A DNA stretch of 35,419 nucleotides from Alphaproteobacteria bacterium (GCA_017962125.1 JAGCVZ010000005.1:1-35419), one strand, 5' to 3'. Shown: positions 22,102-29,996, counted from the first letter of the stretch. Translations and numbers: made by a program. Notes: generated by a model from the sequence alone, not told the origin.

Positions 22102-23432
22102 TCGCTAAACGGATTTTCCGCCTTTTTATACTCAATAATTATTGGCAAGTGTTCCCAGTGCAACGCATTCGCAATTCCGCGGCGCAGGTATCGTGTATAA
22201 GATTCCGGAATATCGGACGCGCCACCAACATTTATCGTAATGCGCATCGGGTGTCGTCCTGTTTGTGATGCGAACTTTATCTTCATCGGGCGTTTAAGGC
22301 GCGACATAGGTGGTTGACGCGCTTCAACCAATTCACCAATGATTTTATTTATCAAACTTGTTGGTGCGGTCGCGGTAGAAATGTCCCATTGTTCATAAAT
22401 TCGTTTGAACATATTCTGCACACCTGTTCCGGTCTCTGCCGAAATGGCCAGCATCATCGGCTTGATAATTTGGTGAAAAGAATTTGTAAAGTGGTGTTTA
22501 AGTTTTAACAATTTTTCATCGCGTTCTTCTGGGGCAACCAAATCCCACTTGTTAAGTGCAACACACAAAATTTTCCCTGCTTCATAAACACGTGCAGCGA
22601 TACCTAGTGCCTGGTTTTCAATATCGCGTGTGGCATCAACAACCAAAATCACAACATTGGATTTTTCAATCGCATCCAAGGATTTTATTGCAGACAGTGT
22701 TTCAACATCATCGTGTACATTTGATTTCCGGCGTAATCCTGCTGTATCCATCAACAATATATCACGCCCATAAAACCTGGCCGGAATTTTTACCGTATCA
22801 CGCGTAACACCGGGTTCATCTTTTACAATTTGGCGGTTTTCGCCCAAGACACGATTTACCAATGTTGATTTCCCGACATTAGGTTGACCTAAAATTGCAA
22901 TTTTTATGCGTGTATCAGGCATCAGCGAATCAGTCGGATTTTCCGCTGGGGCGATTCGGTTTATAAAATTAAATATCTCGTCAAATCCACGCTTGTGTTC
23001 TGCTGAAATCAAAGCCGGTTCCCCAAATCCTAACTTGTAAAATTCATGAATATCCCCAAGTCGCCGGTCAGATTCCGCCTTGTTTACAAGCAGCAGAATA
23101 GGTGCCTTGGTTTTACGCCGAACGGCGCGTGCCCAATTCATGTCTTCGGGAATTAGTCCTGCGCGCCCATCAACAACGAATAAAACCGCATCAGCATTTG
23201 ATATTGCATCAATTGCCATGTTTGTTGAATCAGCGGCAATACCGCCACGCGCGTTTTCAAGCCCGGCTGTATCGCACAGCATACAATCGTTTCGCATAAC
23301 CATTGTGCCACAAATTGTGTCGCGTGTAACCCCAGGACGGTCGTGAACCAATGCATCACGTGTGCCCGTTAGAGCATTGAACAAAGTTGATTTGCCGGTA
23401 TTTGGTCGTCCGGCGATGGCGATTTTCTTCAT
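22098..23432 (-). CDS. der: GTPase Der (EngA), ribosome assembly factor
   Basis: This protein has the two tandem G domains unique to Der. The first carries GRPNTGKST (about 8-16) and DTAGL, with NKAESD as G4. The second carries GQPNVGKST and DTAGLRRKSNV, with NKWD. A KH-like C-terminal domain follows (LNKIIGEL-type start, RPMKIKFASQTGRHPMRITI, with IEYKKAENPF at the end). Der is an essential GTPase for maturation of the 50S subunit. The start at 23432 (MKKIAIAGRPN) has GGAAAAAG upstream; the next possible start is 23444, while 23468 lies in the promoter. The gene is convergent with the bamB block, whereas der is usually co-oriented with bamB. Confidence 0.95.
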   Translation of the reverse strand: MKKIAIAGRPNTGKSTLFNALTGTRDALVHDRPGVTRDTICGTMVMRNDCMLCDTAGLENARGGIAADSTNMAIDAISNADAVLFVVDGRAGLIPEDMNWARAVRRKTKAPILLLVNKAESDRRLGDIHEFYKLGFGEPALISAEHKRGFDEIFNFINRIAPAENPTDSLMPDTRIKIAILGQPNVGKSTLVNRVLGENRQIVKDEPGVTRDTVKIPARFYGRDILLMDTAGLRRKSNVHDDVETLSAIKSLDAIEKSNVVILVVDATRDIENQALGIAARVYEAGKILCVALNKWDLVAPEERDEKLLKLKHHFTNSFHQIIKPMMLAISAETGTGVQNMFKRIYEQWDISTATAPTSLINKIIGELVEARQPPMSRLKRPMKIKFASQTGRHPMRITINVGGASDIPESYTRYLRRGIANALHWEHLPIIIEYKKAENPFSD

Positions 23433-23456
23433 GTCTTTTTCCATTGATTTTTTTTT

Positions 23457-23484
23457 ATTATAAAGCAAAAATATAAATAATCAA
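23457..23484 (-). promoter_or_regulatory. Promoter of der
   Basis: On the minus strand TTGATT (23484-23479), 16-base spacer and TATAAT (23462-23457). It supports a der start codon at 23444 or 23432. Confidence 0.65.
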
Positions 23485-23501
23485 ATAAAGGGGGCACCAT
23501 A

Positions 23502-24095
23502 ATGAAAAAAATCAAAAAATGGTACAAATCAATCAAAGATGTTGTTGTGAACCCACGTCGCTTTTTTTCAAAAATAGTTGCAGATGGCGATATTGAAGAA
23601 TCTATGTTAAAGGCGTTTATATATGGCTTGCTTGGTGGTTTGTTGGTTTTGGGGATAAAATTGCTTGGTGGCGCGACGATAACAATAAATTCTGTGTTTA
23701 CGGCTATTGTTATTGTTCCGGTTATTGCGGTCGCGTTGTTGTTTATTGGCGGTGGACTTTTGATGTTGGTTTCGGAAATAACGGGGGGTGAACGTGATTG
23801 GGAAATTGCGATAAAGGGGTTGGCGTCCATATTTTTTATTTATCCGGTTATATTGGTGTTGAATGCAATCGCATTTAATTGTCTTTCTATGTGGATAATC
23901 AGTATAATTGGTGATTTGTATGTATTGTTTTTATTTTATAATATCGCGCTTTATTGTATGCGTGGTCGTCGTGTGGCGGTTACGATAGTCGTTGGAATAT
24001 TTGCCATATTCATGGTTACGGTTTATTTAACAGATTATCATATTGGATGGTTCTTGTTAAAGAATACCAGTGCGGCACTTTCGTGTCTGATTTAA
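23502..24095 (+). CDS. Yip1-like integral membrane protein
   Basis: The 197-residue protein starts with VVVNPRRFFSKIVADGDIEESM, a typical opening of Yip1-domain proteins (N-P-x-x-F-F). It then has five hydrophobic segments: about 41-60, 65-90, 105-125, 127-150 and 160-180. Yip1-family members are multi-pass proteins of unknown function in bacteria. The charged loop SEITGGERDWEIAIKGL between segments 2 and 3 is the clearest soluble part. AAAGGGGGC precedes the ATG. A strong terminator closes the gene. The family label is an inference from the opening motif and membrane layout. Confidence 0.65.
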   Translation: MKKIKKWYKSIKDVVVNPRRFFSKIVADGDIEESMLKAFIYGLLGGLLVLGIKLLGGATITINSVFTAIVIVPVIAVALLFIGGGLLMLVSEITGGERDWEIAIKGLASIFFIYPVILVLNAIAFNCLSMWIISIIGDLYVLFLFYNIALYCMRGRRVAVTIVVGIFAIFMVTVYLTDYHIGWFLLKNTSAALSCLI

Positions 24096-24107
24096 TGACC
24101 GGTTATG

Positions 24108-24132
24108 AAAATCCCGCGATGCGGGATTTTTT
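24108..24132 (+). terminator. Terminator after the Yip1-like gene
   Basis: Perfect stem aaaatcccgc / gcgggatttt (24108-24117 with 24121-24130), three-base loop, T-run to 24132. Confidence 0.9.
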
Positions 24133-24135
24133 GAT

Positions 24136-24164
24136 TTGAAAATTCAATGTTTATAAGTTATAAT
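24136..24164 (+). promoter_or_regulatory. Strong promoter of the second structured RNA
   Basis: TTGAAA at 24136-24141, exactly 17 bases, then a perfect TATAAT at 24159-24164. This is one of the best promoters in the window. The transcript should start near 24171. Confidence 0.8.
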
Positions 24165-24170
24165 TGCATT

Positions 24171-24332
24171 CGCGATGGCGAGTTGCTATTTGCGGGGCCT
24201 AGGAAACCTCTTAAACAGAAAAACTCCACTAGGTTGGAGAGTTGCGAATATATCGAATAAGCAACGCTGTTTCTGTTTACAGTTTTCTAGTCTCCAACCG
24301 TTTGTATTTTTGCAAATGGTTTTTTATTTTTT
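24171..24332 (+). ncRNA. Structured RNA of about 160 nt, attenuator-like leader or sRNA
   Basis: Two competing folds can be drawn. Fold 1 is a long rod: 24194-24207 with 24282-24295 (ctaggaaac with gttttctag plus flanking pairs), then ten pairs 24212-24221 with 24270-24279. It encloses hairpins ctcca/tggag (24224-24239) and gttgc/gcaac (24241-24265). It leaves the terminator stem 24296-24304 with 24313-24321 free to form. Fold 2 pairs ggttggaga (24232-24240) with tctccaacc (24291-24299), which takes away the base of the terminator stem. Such exclusive pairings are typical of transcription attenuators. The next ATG comes 18 bases after the T-run. No known RNA family was recognised, and a ligand cannot be named. 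Confidence 0.6.
24296..24332 (+). terminator. Terminator of the second structured RNA
   Basis: aaccgtttg (24296-24304) pairs with caaatggtt (24313-24321) with one G-U pair. A long T-run follows, interrupted by one A. It is directly followed by the AAAGGAAA ribosome binding site of the small ORF. Confidence 0.8.
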
Positions 24333-24350
24333 AACCAAAAGGAAAAAACT

Positions 24351-24572
24351 ATGTTTGGAACAGTAATCACAGATAAGCCAATACCGCAAACGGTTATAAA
24401 AGCGTTATATCAGTATTACGAGCAATCTGAAAACCCTATGACGGTTGGGGAAATGTATTTACTATTGCGGCTAGTTTTATCAAAAATGTCAGACGAACTG
24501 GAAAAAATAGGGTTTGATATAGAAAAAGAAGTGGCAGAAACTGTCAATCCTTGTATACAAAATAAAAATTAA
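24351..24572 (+). CDS. Small hypothetical protein (73 residues)
   Basis: Unrecognised. The ATG at 24351 has AAAAGGAAA at good distance. The product has no membrane segment or signal. It is mainly helical: TVIKALYQYYEQSENP, then TVGEMYLLLRLVLSKMSDELEKIGFDIEKEVAETV. The middle stretch looks like a small winged-helix or dimerisation helix, but this is not provable. The gene sits directly behind the attenuator-like RNA, so its expression may depend on read-through. It ends three bases from the convergent DUF4167-like gene. Confidence 0.65.
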   Translation: MFGTVITDKPIPQTVIKALYQYYEQSENPMTVGEMYLLLRLVLSKMSDELEKIGFDIEKEVAETVNPCIQNKN

Positions 24573-24575
24573 CCC

Positions 24576-24962
24576 TTAATTTAACTTAGTTAAAAACATT
24601 GGGAAGTTTTGTTCTTCGTCTGTTTCGGAATTTTCTGCTGATTCAGAAGTTTCAACGTTTTCGGATTGTGTTACAGATTCAACAGCCGGTGGAATATCCG
24701 ACACCGGGGTTTTGTCGCCCGGCGCACGCGAAGAATCAATCTTGGCTTGTTCCTCGTTAACAATGCGCCCATAATGTTCCGCAGATTGTAATAGTCTTTC
24801 ACGTTCAATTTCATCAGTTGCAAGGCGGGCCTGGTCCATGTATTGTTTACGTTTCATGCGCCATTTATGACAACGTTGAATCATCATCGAAACTGGTGAC
24901 ATATTTCTTGAATTCGCAGACGACTGTCCACGTGAATTCGTTTGATTTTTTCTTGTTTGCAT
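24576..24962 (-). CDS. DUF4167-like protein
   Basis: The 128-residue protein starts with a Ser/Asn/Arg/Gln-rich segment (about 1-22). It then has a helical core, RKQYMDQARLATDEIERERL followed by LQSAEHYGRIVNEE, which corresponds to the DUF4167 signature (YxxLAxDAxxxGDxVxAENYxQHAEHYxRI) of alphaproteobacteria. Here the GDR segment is replaced by DEIER and the copy is diverged. The C-terminal half is acidic and disordered (Ser/Glu-rich). The usual protein is a small, probably RNA-associated protein; its function is not established. No convincing SD is seen. The gene is divergent from the prepilin operon, with a perfect inverted repeat (25004-25020) between them. Confidence 0.7.
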   Translation of the reverse strand: MQTRKNQTNSRGQSSANSRNMSPVSMMIQRCHKWRMKRKQYMDQARLATDEIERERLLQSAEHYGRIVNEEQAKIDSSRAPGDKTPVSDIPPAVESVTQSENVETSESAENSETDEEQNFPMFLTKLN

Positions 24963-25003
24963 ACTATTTCTTTTGTTTTGGAAATATACTCTTTATAAAC
25001 TTT

Positions 25004-25020
25004 GTTCGGACGAACCGAAC
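25004..25020. promoter_or_regulatory. Possible operator: inverted repeat gttcgg-N5-ccgaac
   Basis: A perfect 6-bp inverted repeat with a five-base spacer lies about 40 bases upstream of the -35 of the prepilin operon and about 40 bases upstream of the divergent DUF4167-like gene. The position fits a binding site for a dimeric regulator; the regulator is unknown. Confidence 0.4.
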
Positions 25021-25058
25021 TATTAAACGATACAGATATTAAAACATCTTAAAACTGA

Positions 25059-25087
25059 TTGCAATATATTTTTTCTATTGCTATGCT
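25059..25087 (+). promoter_or_regulatory. Promoter of the three-gene prepilin operon
   Basis: TTGCAA at 25059-25064, 17 bases, then TGC-TATGCT with the -10 at 25082-25087. The transcript should start near 25094, just before the SD AGGAGGG. Confidence 0.75.
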
Positions 25088-25106
25088 TATCGTATCAGGA
25101 GGGTTT

Positions 25107-26474
25107 ATGTCATCCCAGCGAGGCAGTTTTTTAATACAGGCGTTACTTTCATTGACGCTGGTTTTCGTGTTTATGCCGTTTTTAGCGCGCAGGCTTGCGA
25201 CCCGTGATGTTAGCGCGCAAATGTATTCTGCAACTCGTCAAATTGATACTGTTCGAACAGCAGCAAAAATTTACATTGAAGAAAACGCATCGCATATACA
25301 ATATGATGAAACAAAGGTATCGGGTGATAAATTGGTGGATTTGTTGGAACCATATGGTTTACCAATAGGTTTTGTCCCTAGAACTGCGTTTGGACAAGAT
25401 ATAACATTGATTATTAATAAAGATGATAAAGAAATTTCGGCTCTTATCCGTATTAGCGGTGGTAAAGTCGGAACTATGCAACGCGCCGAACTTGCACGCA
25501 GAATCGGTTTTTATGCGATTTTTGATCCCGAAGATACAGATGGATATATTGATGTTGGAATTCATCTTGGTGAAGTGTATTCTGATATTATTCGGCGTAA
25601 TGATGGGAACGTGTCCGCGTCTGGATTTCTTACTGATTTAGATATGGGTGAACATGGCATCAGTAATGTGGCAAACATTTTTGCGCGTCGTGCCAAATTT
25701 AATGTCGGGGAATCAATTACATTGTCAATAACAGGAAGTGAAAATGGGCGTAAAGAACGCAATCTAATAGATACCTTAAATACGAATAAAACAGTATTTC
25801 AATCTGCGTCTGGTGAAGCCGCTCTTTCATTGACCCGGGGAACGTTAAAAGTTGGGTCATTAGTCGCGCGAACAATATCAAAATTCGGTGATGGTGGTAA
25901 TATGACTGTTGAAGATGCGGATATAGTTAGTTTCGATATGTCAGCAGGGCGCGCAAACTTTGTAGGTCCCGCAAAATGGTCTGTGGGTGGCAGTTTAGTT
26001 TCAAGTCGCATGACATTTAATGTTGAAAGGTTAGATGTTGGTTCTTTTATAAATACTTCGCGCGGTCAAGATGTGTTTATTGATGCCGAAACTCTTACTT
26101 ATAGTAATGCAAGTGGTATTGATGTAAACAGTATTTATGCGGGTAATATAACTTTGCGGGAACAAACATCAAGTAGTATTGCTCATGGTGGCGATGGAAC
26201 AACACTTTTGGATATTCGCCCTTCTGGGACATCTTTGTTGCCGGATGCCTTGGTTGATACAATTAATAATGATGCCTTTGAAATACTTGCAAATCCAGCC
26301 CAAGACGATGACGGTATTACAGATTGTTCTTCTGTTATATCATCCATAGGTAGTTCATATAATGCAAAATCTTTGGCACAATATATTATTTGCCAGTATG
26401 TGTTTTGGCAACGTCTTGAAACGCGCATAGATATAAAACAATGTTTAATCGAAGGTGGTAGTAACTGTGGGTAA
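25107..26474 (+). CDS. Large prepilin-like protein A (no Glu at +5)
   Basis: The start at 25107 has a perfect SD (AGGAGGG at 25097-25103). The 455-residue product begins MSSQRG|SFLIQALLSLTLVF: a prepilin peptidase-like site, then a hydrophobic helix, but Gln instead of Glu at mature +5. Next comes an alpha/beta region with RQIDTVRTAAKIYIEENA and a DITLIINKDDKE strand. The motif FLTDLDMGEHGISNVANI (near residue 185) follows, and then a long repetitive beta-rich part (Ser/Thr/Asn/Gly) that resembles a beta-helix or fibre. The C-terminal 60 residues contain three Cys. Prepilins lacking Glu+5 occur at tips of secretion pseudopili (GspK). It is the first gene of a translationally coupled trio. Confidence 0.75.
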   Translation: MSSQRGSFLIQALLSLTLVFVFMPFLARRLATRDVSAQMYSATRQIDTVRTAAKIYIEENASHIQYDETKVSGDKLVDLLEPYGLPIGFVPRTAFGQDITLIINKDDKEISALIRISGGKVGTMQRAELARRIGFYAIFDPEDTDGYIDVGIHLGEVYSDIIRRNDGNVSASGFLTDLDMGEHGISNVANIFARRAKFNVGESITLSITGSENGRKERNLIDTLNTNKTVFQSASGEAALSLTRGTLKVGSLVARTISKFGDGGNMTVEDADIVSFDMSAGRANFVGPAKWSVGGSLVSSRMTFNVERLDVGSFINTSRGQDVFIDAETLTYSNASGIDVNSIYAGNITLREQTSSSIAHGGDGTTLLDIRPSGTSLLPDALVDTINNDAFEILANPAQDDDGITDCSSVISSIGSSYNAKSLAQYIICQYVFWQRLETRIDIKQCLIEGGSNCG

Positions 26475-27654
26475 ATTTAGAATTTTAAAAAAATACGAAG
26501 TTGTCGCACAACGTGGTGGTGGCCTTGTAGAGGTCTTGTTGGCTATGGTTATTATTGCTGTGGCGACACCTTTTACATATTCTATGATTTCTGATACCAC
26601 ACATACGATACACGATATGGCTATTGCGCACGATATCATAAGTTTGCGCGATGGTGTGTTAAACTTTGTTCGTATAAATGAAGATTTATGGCCCGAAGTT
26701 GCACAGATAAAAATGTCTGATGAAGAACTCAGGGAACTTTCGGAATCTATATCTGCGGGATTTATTGATAAATATGAAATTACTGGTGGTAACATAGTTG
26801 ATGTGTATCTTGCTTTTGATTTGAAAACAAATGCGAAACGGGTTGCCAGGATTGCAAAAAACGTTGGGGCTGATGCTGCGGTGGTTGGGCCTGATGGTAT
26901 TGCGTATGGCGATATCTGGGCGGTTACTGCGCCGGATTTCAAGGTTGGAAATCTTGTTTATAGGATAACACGTAATAAAAATGATTTTGATACTACGCGT
27001 TTTTTGCATCGTGGAACTTCTGATGATGGTTTGAATATGATGTTGCGTGATTTGAATATGGGAAATCACGATATCTATAATGTCGGTGGCATAAATGGGG
27101 ATTTGTTGAAGGTTCGTAACTTGGACACTACGTTTGTTAATGCTAAGATGATTGATGCAAAAAATGTTTATTTTTCTTCTGGGGCAAATATGAACGGCGA
27201 TAATACCACAATAGGTGCTTTGCGTGTTTCTGGTGATATAAACGGGTTCAGAAGTATAGAAGCAAAAAAACTAAGCGGTTCAGGAATAGACTTAAATGGG
27301 CACGTCATCGCAGATAGGGCGACAGTAAATGACGTGATAAACGTGAGTAACAATTTTGTTCTTAAATCTACAAGTTTAAAAGTGATAAGTGGATTTGCAG
27401 GTATAACAACAGGAACGGTTTATACGCCGTATTTATCTGCTGGGGAACTAATGTTTGCCGGTTCATACGGTTTAACTGTTTCCGGTGAATTATTGGTTTC
27501 ATCTACACCGCCGATAAAATTTGGCACTTGGTCTTTTCCATCAAAAAACCCACCGTTATTTACGTCTTTGACTTTGGCACGTGCGCCTATGCCAAGGATA
27601 CCCGTATTAAATGAATTTGGAATTTTGGCAACAAGTAACTGGAAAATGGAATGA
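26467..27654 (+). CDS. Large prepilin-like protein B
   Basis: The likely start is GTG at 26467, eight bases after GAAGGTGG and overlapping the stop of gene A by eight bases. The 395-residue product has a longer leader (about 15 residues) ending VVAQRG|GGLVE, with Glu at +5, then the helix VLLAMVIIAVATPFTYSM. The following domain contains DIISLRDGVLNFVRINEDLW and AVVGPDGIAYGDIWAV. The motif MLRDLNMGNHDIYNVGGI comes near residue 195, followed by a beta-rich repetitive region (VRNLDTTFVNAKMIDAKNVYF and similar). The layout equals that of A and C. PilV-type minor pilins with adhesive C-termini have a similar plan; this comparison is an inference. Confidence 0.75.
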   Translation: MGKFRILKKYEVVAQRGGGLVEVLLAMVIIAVATPFTYSMISDTTHTIHDMAIAHDIISLRDGVLNFVRINEDLWPEVAQIKMSDEELRELSESISAGFIDKYEITGGNIVDVYLAFDLKTNAKRVARIAKNVGADAAVVGPDGIAYGDIWAVTAPDFKVGNLVYRITRNKNDFDTTRFLHRGTSDDGLNMMLRDLNMGNHDIYNVGGINGDLLKVRNLDTTFVNAKMIDAKNVYFSSGANMNGDNTTIGALRVSGDINGFRSIEAKKLSGSGIDLNGHVIADRATVNDVINVSNNFVLKSTSLKVISGFAGITTGTVYTPYLSAGELMFAGSYGLTVSGELLVSSTPPIKFGTWSFPSKNPPLFTSLTLARAPMPRIPVLNEFGILATSNWKME

Positions 27655-28964
27655 AACAAAAAAATAGAATTTTTTCATATTCGAATTTATCACGCGGCAC
27701 AGTGTTGATAGAATTTTTGCTTACAATTGCACTCGCTGGGGCATTGATTCCTTTTGTTTACAGTTACCAAACGCGTGCAGTTGCGCGTGTTGAAAATCTG
27801 CGCGTTACACGTCAAATGCAAATGATACAAACGGCTTTGGAAAACTATATTGTGCAAAATCGTGAACAAATGTTAAAGGCACTTGGGCCAAGAATTATGC
27901 GCATAAAATTAACAGATTTAATTGATTACGGAATCGATGCGAATTTTGCAAAAGATATGCTGGATAAATATCAATTACGTATATTGAAATCAGGGGATGT
28001 GGGGGGCAAATCGACTCTTCAGGGCGTGATAGTTTTTAATGATGCAGATTTAACAGCTATGCGAACACGTGAAATTGTAAAAATGGGTGATGATAAAATA
28101 GGTTTTATCGAAGGACATCGTGCTTATGGTGGCTTTGGTACATGGCGTGCGGATACTGTTGATATGGGACTTGGAAACACATCTGGTATTATTCAAACCA
28201 CAGGGATAACACGTGATGATGCAATGTATTTATGGCGTGTTCCGTCTGATAATGATTCTGATGCAACGATGGCATCTGTGTTAAACCTTGGAAATCGCGA
28301 TATAAACAATGTAACGTTCATTAATGCAGATGGCATATCCATAGAAGAATCACTGGATATTGATAATTTAAAGACAAGTGATGCTATATTCAAAAATCGA
28401 ACAACAATTGATTCAAAATATAACACTCAAACAGCATTGGTTTCAGGGACGCTTTCCGGAGATTCAAAAAATATATCAATAAACGGCATGTTAAGCCTTG
28501 CGGATTATGCCAAAGTTTCATCGTTTACGACAAACAATTTGTCAGTGAATACACTAACTTTAAGTGGTTTTTCGGTGCCGTCTGATTCGTTGGCAACAAT
28601 ACGAATTGGTGGAGCGCTGGATATGACCGAAGGTCGTATAAGTGCGATGTTTGTTACGGTTGGTTTTACTGGGTCAATAACACCGAGACTTGGGGTCAAA
28701 GAAAAAATAGTTGATTCTGTAAATCCAAATTATTATTGGAATGTAAATTCTGGGGTTGCGAGTCTTGGCGACATAAATTCTCCCGTTCTTTCTGATATGG
28801 CGACAAAAATCTTAAGACGTGAATCTGTTTCTGGTTCCACAGTAACTAATATATTTAACACGGTTGTATCAAACAAGAATGCCACAGTAGGCGATTTCAT
28901 GAAAGCGATAAACGAAATACAGCAAGTGGTACGGGGAAAATATCAAATGTTGAATTTAGAATAA
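27651..28964 (+). CDS. Large prepilin-like protein C
   Basis: The gene starts with a four-base ATGA overlap with B. The 437-residue product begins with a 16-residue leader ending NLSRG|TVLIE, Glu at +5, then the helix FLLTIALAGALIPFVYSYQ. A helical part (RVTRQMQMIQTALENYIVQN) is followed by strands. The motif SVLNLGNRDINNVTFI lies near residue 205. A long Ser/Asn/Thr-rich region with short repeated strands (LSVNTLTLSGF, ISINGMLSLADYAKV) follows. The C-terminal 60 residues form helices (VGDFMKAINEIQQVVRGKYQ). It ends the operon. The protein has almost no cysteines, in contrast to A. Confidence 0.75.
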   Translation: MKQKNRIFSYSNLSRGTVLIEFLLTIALAGALIPFVYSYQTRAVARVENLRVTRQMQMIQTALENYIVQNREQMLKALGPRIMRIKLTDLIDYGIDANFAKDMLDKYQLRILKSGDVGGKSTLQGVIVFNDADLTAMRTREIVKMGDDKIGFIEGHRAYGGFGTWRADTVDMGLGNTSGIIQTTGITRDDAMYLWRVPSDNDSDATMASVLNLGNRDINNVTFINADGISIEESLDIDNLKTSDAIFKNRTTIDSKYNTQTALVSGTLSGDSKNISINGMLSLADYAKVSSFTTNNLSVNTLTLSGFSVPSDSLATIRIGGALDMTEGRISAMFVTVGFTGSITPRLGVKEKIVDSVNPNYYWNVNSGVASLGDINSPVLSDMATKILRRESVSGSTVTNIFNTVVSNKNATVGDFMKAINEIQQVVRGKYQMLNLE

Positions 28965-28996
28965 TTTGTGATATACATAATGACAAGAGAAAAAAT

Positions 28997-29509
28997 ATGA
29001 AAATAAAATGTGATGTTTGTAAAACAGAATATAATTTACCAACAACGACTTCGGGCGAAGTACGTTGTGCGGTATGTGGACACATGTGGGTGATAAAAAA
29101 TAAAACACATCGTTCGGGGTTGATGGTGTTTTTCGCTTCGCTATGTGCATTACTTGCGGCAACAGTATTTGCAGTCGCTGTTATCGTAACATCAAGACAT
29201 GATAATCCTGGGGAAAGACCGCTCGTTGCCGTAATCAACGATATTCAAACAGTAACGAACGATGATAATACGCAACTTGTTGTGACAGGAACAGTGACGA
29301 ATCGTTCTGATGATATATATGCTTTTCCTGATTTGGTTATCGTCCTTTATGGTGAAGATGGTTCGCCTATTGTTCGTCAACGTTTTATGCCATCGGCAAC
29401 ATTTTTGGATGTAGGTCAATCAGTTGGTTTTACACACCGTCTGTCGGGAAGTTTTCCTGGGGTAAAACGCGTAGCAGTAGAATTGATGAATATGGAGGAT
29501 AAGAAATGA
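28997..29509 (+). CDS. Zinc-ribbon membrane protein (MJ0042/DUF3426-like)
   Basis: The 170-residue protein opens with a zinc ribbon, MKIKCDVCKTEYNLPTT ... VRCAVCGHMW (C-x2-C at 5-8, C-x2-C at 26-29), as in the MJ0042 domain. A basic linker leads to one membrane segment (about 40-63). The periplasmic part (LVVTGTVTNRSDDIYAFPDL and DVGQSVGFTHRLSG) is an FxLYD/DUF3426-type beta-sandwich. Such fusions are common in alphaproteobacteria and have no settled function. The stop overlaps the next start by ATGA, so both are co-translated. Confidence 0.82.
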   Translation: MKIKCDVCKTEYNLPTTTSGEVRCAVCGHMWVIKNKTHRSGLMVFFASLCALLAATVFAVAVIVTSRHDNPGERPLVAVINDIQTVTNDDNTQLVVTGTVTNRSDDIYAFPDLVIVLYGEDGSPIVRQRFMPSATFLDVGQSVGFTHRLSGSFPGVKRVAVELMNMEDKK

Positions 29510-29994
29510 TAAAGAAATTTTTGCTTTGTATTTTTTCACTTGTATTATCATCACAGGCACCGGCAACAGATCATCCGCAAAATCCGCCGGTATCACCGGC
29601 ACCGATTGCACCGCGTATAAGTATTTTTTCAACAACAACTGATTGGGCTGCGTTAACAGGACTGCCATTAAAGCAATATGTTGGAAAGTTCACATGGAAA
29701 AATTCCGATGTTGAGCGTGGAATTGTTTTGTATTACCTTGATGCTTTTCCTTGTTATGGTGAAGCAGACAGTGTTCGTATCTGGCTTGGGCCAAATAAAC
29801 AATCCAGTGGGATATTGCGTTTGGTGTGTGTCCATGCACCAAATGAAATAAGTTTTACATGGCGTTATGCGACACGTGATGCGGATCAAGCGCAAAGCAC
29901 AGGACTTTTAAAGTGTCCTGTGACCGGCGATTATGAATTGAATATAGATTTTTCAAAATGTGTTCGTGGACCCGAATGGAAGGATTATAAATAA
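29506..29994 (+). CDS. Exported protein of unknown function
   Basis: The 162-residue product has a signal peptide (MIKKFLLCIFSLVLSSQAPAT, cut probably after APA). A Pro-rich stretch (PQNPPVSPAPIAPR) is followed by a beta-rich domain with LKQYVGKFTWKN, RGIVLYYLDAFPCYG and CPVTGDYELNID. Four Cys in the mature part could make two disulphides. It begins with a four-base overlap with the zinc-ribbon gene and GGAGGATAA as SD. It ends just two bases before the rluD start. Its partner is probably the zinc-ribbon membrane protein. No family was recognised. Confidence 0.7.
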   Translation: MIKKFLLCIFSLVLSSQAPATDHPQNPPVSPAPIAPRISIFSTTTDWAALTGLPLKQYVGKFTWKNSDVERGIVLYYLDAFPCYGEADSVRIWLGPNKQSSGILRLVCVHAPNEISFTWRYATRDADQAQSTGLLKCPVTGDYELNIDFSKCVRGPEWKDYK

Positions 29995-29996
29995 TC

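Noticed and set aside
24171..24332. 6S RNA, tmRNA or T-box as identity of the second structured RNA
   Set aside because: The 5' and 3' ends do not form a 6S-type closing stem, no tag peptide is seen, and the T-box consensus is absent. T-boxes are also not expected in alphaproteobacteria.
24175..24366. 63-codon ORF through the attenuator-like RNA (possible leader peptide)
   Set aside because: No ribosome binding site, it crosses the terminator and overlaps the next start. A leader peptide with a run of one amino acid is not seen.
26445..26942. Minus-strand ORF of 165 codons
   Set aside because: It is antisense to the start of prepilin-like gene B, has no SD or promoter and shows shadow-like composition.
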